Assembly (NCBI GenBank): GCA_021825785.1
Contig: JAKAGP010000093.1
Location: forward strand, 1-7,009
Source of the DNA: Nitrospirota bacterium
Lineage (GTDB): Bacteria > Nitrospirota > Thermodesulfovibrionia > Thermodesulfovibrionales > JdFR-88
Direction of reading: 5' to 3'
DNA: 7,009 bases
The notes under the pieces were generated by a model. The model saw nothing but the letters and a program-made list of their open reading frames with translations, had not been told where the DNA came from and did not search any database. Of the stretch, positions 5,211-7,009 are shown one piece after another. Numbering within the stretch: position 1 is the stretch's first letter; each line of letters starts with the position of its first letter. A program made the translations under genes and the position numbers.

Positions 5211-7009
5211 TTATACCTTCTCAACCTTCACGGGCGTATCATAGTAATTCATGGAGCCTCCGATGGGATCCGTCAGTGAGACGGTCCAGCCGTCCTCTGC
5301 GGCAATGGACTCATCAACCAGCATCAGCGGATTCAAATGTGTCCCTGTATTCCGCGCCGGATCTCCTTCATATTTTTTGCCGTTTATATACCAGGCGCCG
5401 CTGCCGGCTGCCCATCTGCCAAACGGCTGGGAGAAGGTTATAACGCCCGGCCGCAAGGCCAGCCTGATCCTGGCCGTGGCCGTCATTCCCTTTTTGTATG
5501 TCGGGGAACTAACCTTTACACGGTCGCCGTCGCTTATGCCCATTTTTTTTGCGTCTACTTCGCTTATGTCGATGAAGTTGCCGGGCAGAAGCTCCACAAG
5601 CCATGGGTCGTGGATGGTCCTGGATTTGGAATGGAAAGGCAGTTTGTAGGTGGAAAGCAGCAAGGGGTATTCGCTTCTTGAATATTTTTTATAGATGAGG
5701 TTCCCCTTCATGTCCCTGATGGGCTCAAGCATCGTGGTGCCGTTAAACCTTTCGCCCGTTACCGCATTATGCGTATTTGAGATTTTCTCGTTGTACATCT
5801 GGACGGCTATCTTCTTTGCCCCCCACCTGTGCGTCACCCAGCCGCCTGAAGACATATAAGCCACATCCTGGCCTTCGAATCTGCCGCCCCTTGCCATCAC
5901 GTAGGCGACTTTTTTCCAGTCTTCCGGCCTGAGAGCGTTGGGATATTTTTTCATATATTCCTTCACCGTAAACATCTCCGCCTCGGTTGCGTCGGGTACC
6001 GGACCCAGCTTAACAAACGAGTCATTTTCATTTTTCAGCAGACTCTTGTCGTATGCTATGTTTGCCACCAGTTTCAGGAAGAAATCTTCCCGTTCGTTGA
6101 GGTCCCCGCCTTCAAGGAAGGCATTTTTGCCGAAGCCGGGCAAGCCCAGTTTCCTTGCCACATCGATCAGGAAATTTTCCATGCAGACGGGCTTGCCTTC
6201 CGCGGTCCTGGACGTCATGGGATCGATTACCGGCTGGCGCACCCCTATCCGCGATGTCGCATAGGTTGGAAGGCTGCCCAGCGTACCCCAGCCTTCAAGG
6301 TAAGTGGCATCGGGGACTATGTAGTCCGCGTATTTCGCGCTCTCAGAGACCACGATGTCAGAGTTTATGTACAAGGGGACCTTCTTGAGGTCTTTTGCCA
6401 TTCTTATCCACCCGAGGGATTCGTCATTTGCGCCCCCATGCCCCGGGTTGGACCACGCGGGGTTCCCCATCGTCATGAAGAAAATCTTCGCGGGATACGG
6501 GTACTGGAAGTACATGCCGGCCCATTCCTCCTGCCACATGCCTGCTCCGAAGGGGAACCATGGGCGCTTTGCGGGGAATGGGCTGCCACCTGAGGCCACC
6601 TTTTTTTTGTACTCGGAGGTGTTCTCGTAAGCGCTGCCTTCCCTTGATATCTTGACCCCTTTTGGAGGGACAAAACCGGGCCACTTGGCCATGTTGTATC
6701 TTCCGCCCATGGCATTGGCCGCACCGCCGCCCGCGATATATCCACCCTGCCAGTCCACATTGCCTACGAGCACGTTCAGCATGAGGATCGCCCGCGCATT
6801 GTAGTAACCGTTCGTGTGCTTGACCGGGCCCCTGTACAGATCCGCTACCGCCTTTTTGCCATGAGAGGTGAATTCCTTGGCGAGGGCCACCAGAACTTTT
6901 CTGGAGATGCCGGCCTCTTTTTCATACTCCTCCATCGTATGAGAGGAGAGTTCCTTCCAGAGTATCTGCATGCTCGTCATGCAGGGCACACCGTTCACCT
7001 GGACAGGCT
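5211..7009 (-). CDS. Molybdopterin oxidoreductase catalytic subunit, TtrA/SrdA/ArrA-like, partial
   Basis: The frame is open at the right edge. About 599 residues are visible; the N-terminal signal, any [4Fe-4S] motif and the active-site region lie outside. Family members are periplasmic reductases holding bis-molybdopterin guanine dinucleotide that receive electrons from quinol through iron-sulfur and membrane subunits. Visible marks are LYRGPVKHTNGYYN (about 6833-6798), LVGNVDWQGG, AKYADYIVPDATYLEGWGTL, and a helical EDFFLKLVANIAYD stretch like that of tetrathionate, selenate and respiratory arsenate reductases. The dinucleotide-binding domain fills about the last 150 residues, from YPLLLSTYKLPFHSKSRTIH, through the PGNFIDIS and DGDRVKVSS strands, to GGSMNYYDTPVKVEKV. 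Downstream TorD and TatA genes agree with Tat export. The substrate (tetrathionate, arsenate, selenate or another oxyanion or sulfur compound) cannot be decided from this part. The ars genes some 4.4 kb away are detoxification genes and do not prove arsenate respiration. Confidence 0.88.
   Translation of the reverse strand, partial: PVQVNGVPCMTSMQILWKELSSHTMEEYEKEAGISRKVLVALAKEFTSHGKKAVADLYRGPVKHTNGYYNARAILMLNVLVGNVDWQGGYIAGGGAANAMGGRYNMAKWPGFVPPKGVKISREGSAYENTSEYKKKVASGGSPFPAKRPWFPFGAGMWQEEWAGMYFQYPYPAKIFFMTMGNPAWSNPGHGGANDESLGWIRMAKDLKKVPLYINSDIVVSESAKYADYIVPDATYLEGWGTLGSLPTYATSRIGVRQPVIDPMTSRTAEGKPVCMENFLIDVARKLGLPGFGKNAFLEGGDLNEREDFFLKLVANIAYDKSLLKNENDSFVKLGPVPDATEAEMFTVKEYMKKYPNALRPEDWKKVAYVMARGGRFEGQDVAYMSSGGWVTHRWGAKKIAVQMYNEKISNTHNAVTGERFNGTTMLEPIRDMKGNLIYKKYSRSEYPLLLSTYKLPFHSKSRTIHDPWLVELLPGNFIDISEVDAKKMGISDGDRVKVSSPTYKKGMTATARIRLALRPGVITFSQPFGRWAAGSGAWYINGKKYEGDPARNTGTHLNPLMLVDESIAAEDGWTVSLTDPIGGSMNYYDTPVKVEKV
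5216..5222 (-). promoter_or_regulatory. Ribosome binding site for torD-like gene, inside the reductase gene
   Basis: GAGAAGG on the minus strand lies in the last codons of the reductase gene, five bases before the GTG at 5210. It supports coupled translation of enzyme and chaperone. Confidence 0.5.

Overview
All genes recognised here lie on the minus strand, so the window reads right to left. Two blocks are visible: a molybdoenzyme maturation cluster (about 7009 to 1490) and an arsenic-resistance remnant (about 800 to 1). A gene-poor stretch containing a decayed gene fragment separates them. No rRNA, tRNA, insertion sequence or CRISPR array was seen. The gene set (a respiratory-type molybdopterin oxidoreductase with a TorD-type chaperone, Tat export, and FmdE and MoeA-like proteins) suggests an anaerobically respiring Gram-negative bacterium, perhaps Desulfobacterota or Nitrospirota. 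That placement is inferred from gene content only and is uncertain.

Block 1, in transcription order: (i) the C-terminal two thirds or so of a molybdopterin oxidoreductase resembling the tetrathionate/selenate/arsenate reductase (TtrA/SrdA/ArrA) clade, open at the right edge; (ii) a TorD/DmsD-type chaperone starting right after its stop; (iii) a 91-base gap with a possible promoter and an inverted repeat; (iv) a small TatA/E translocase subunit; (v) an FmdE-family protein; (vi) a MoeA-like molybdopterin-binding protein with a cysteine-rich tail; (vii) MoaA, the radical-SAM enzyme starting molybdopterin synthesis. Together these cover cofactor synthesis (MoaA), probable cofactor handling or metal insertion (MoeA-like, perhaps FmdE), apoenzyme proofreading (TorD) and export of the folded enzyme (TatA). 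The natural reading is a cassette serving the adjacent enzyme.

Between the blocks, 801-1489 has no convincing intact gene. At 1097-1338 on the minus strand is the C-terminal end of a dihydrolipoamide-dehydrogenase-type flavoprotein, broken by a frame change and an in-frame stop.

Block 2: a thioredoxin-type arsenate reductase (arsC), intact at all catalytic positions, overlaps an Acr3-type arsenite efflux gene. That acr3 frame is open to the left edge but appears to lack about 115-130 internal residues: the first membrane segment is joined in frame to the middle of the protein. If this is not an assembly error, the efflux pump is probably non-functional. The broken flavoprotein gene and the deleted acr3 suggest a locus in decay next to an apparently healthy molybdoenzyme cluster.

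No wholly new system is evident. The strongest observations are the internally deleted acr3, the flavoprotein remnant, and the compact tatA-fmdE-moeA-like-moaA set attached to an enzyme of unresolved substrate.
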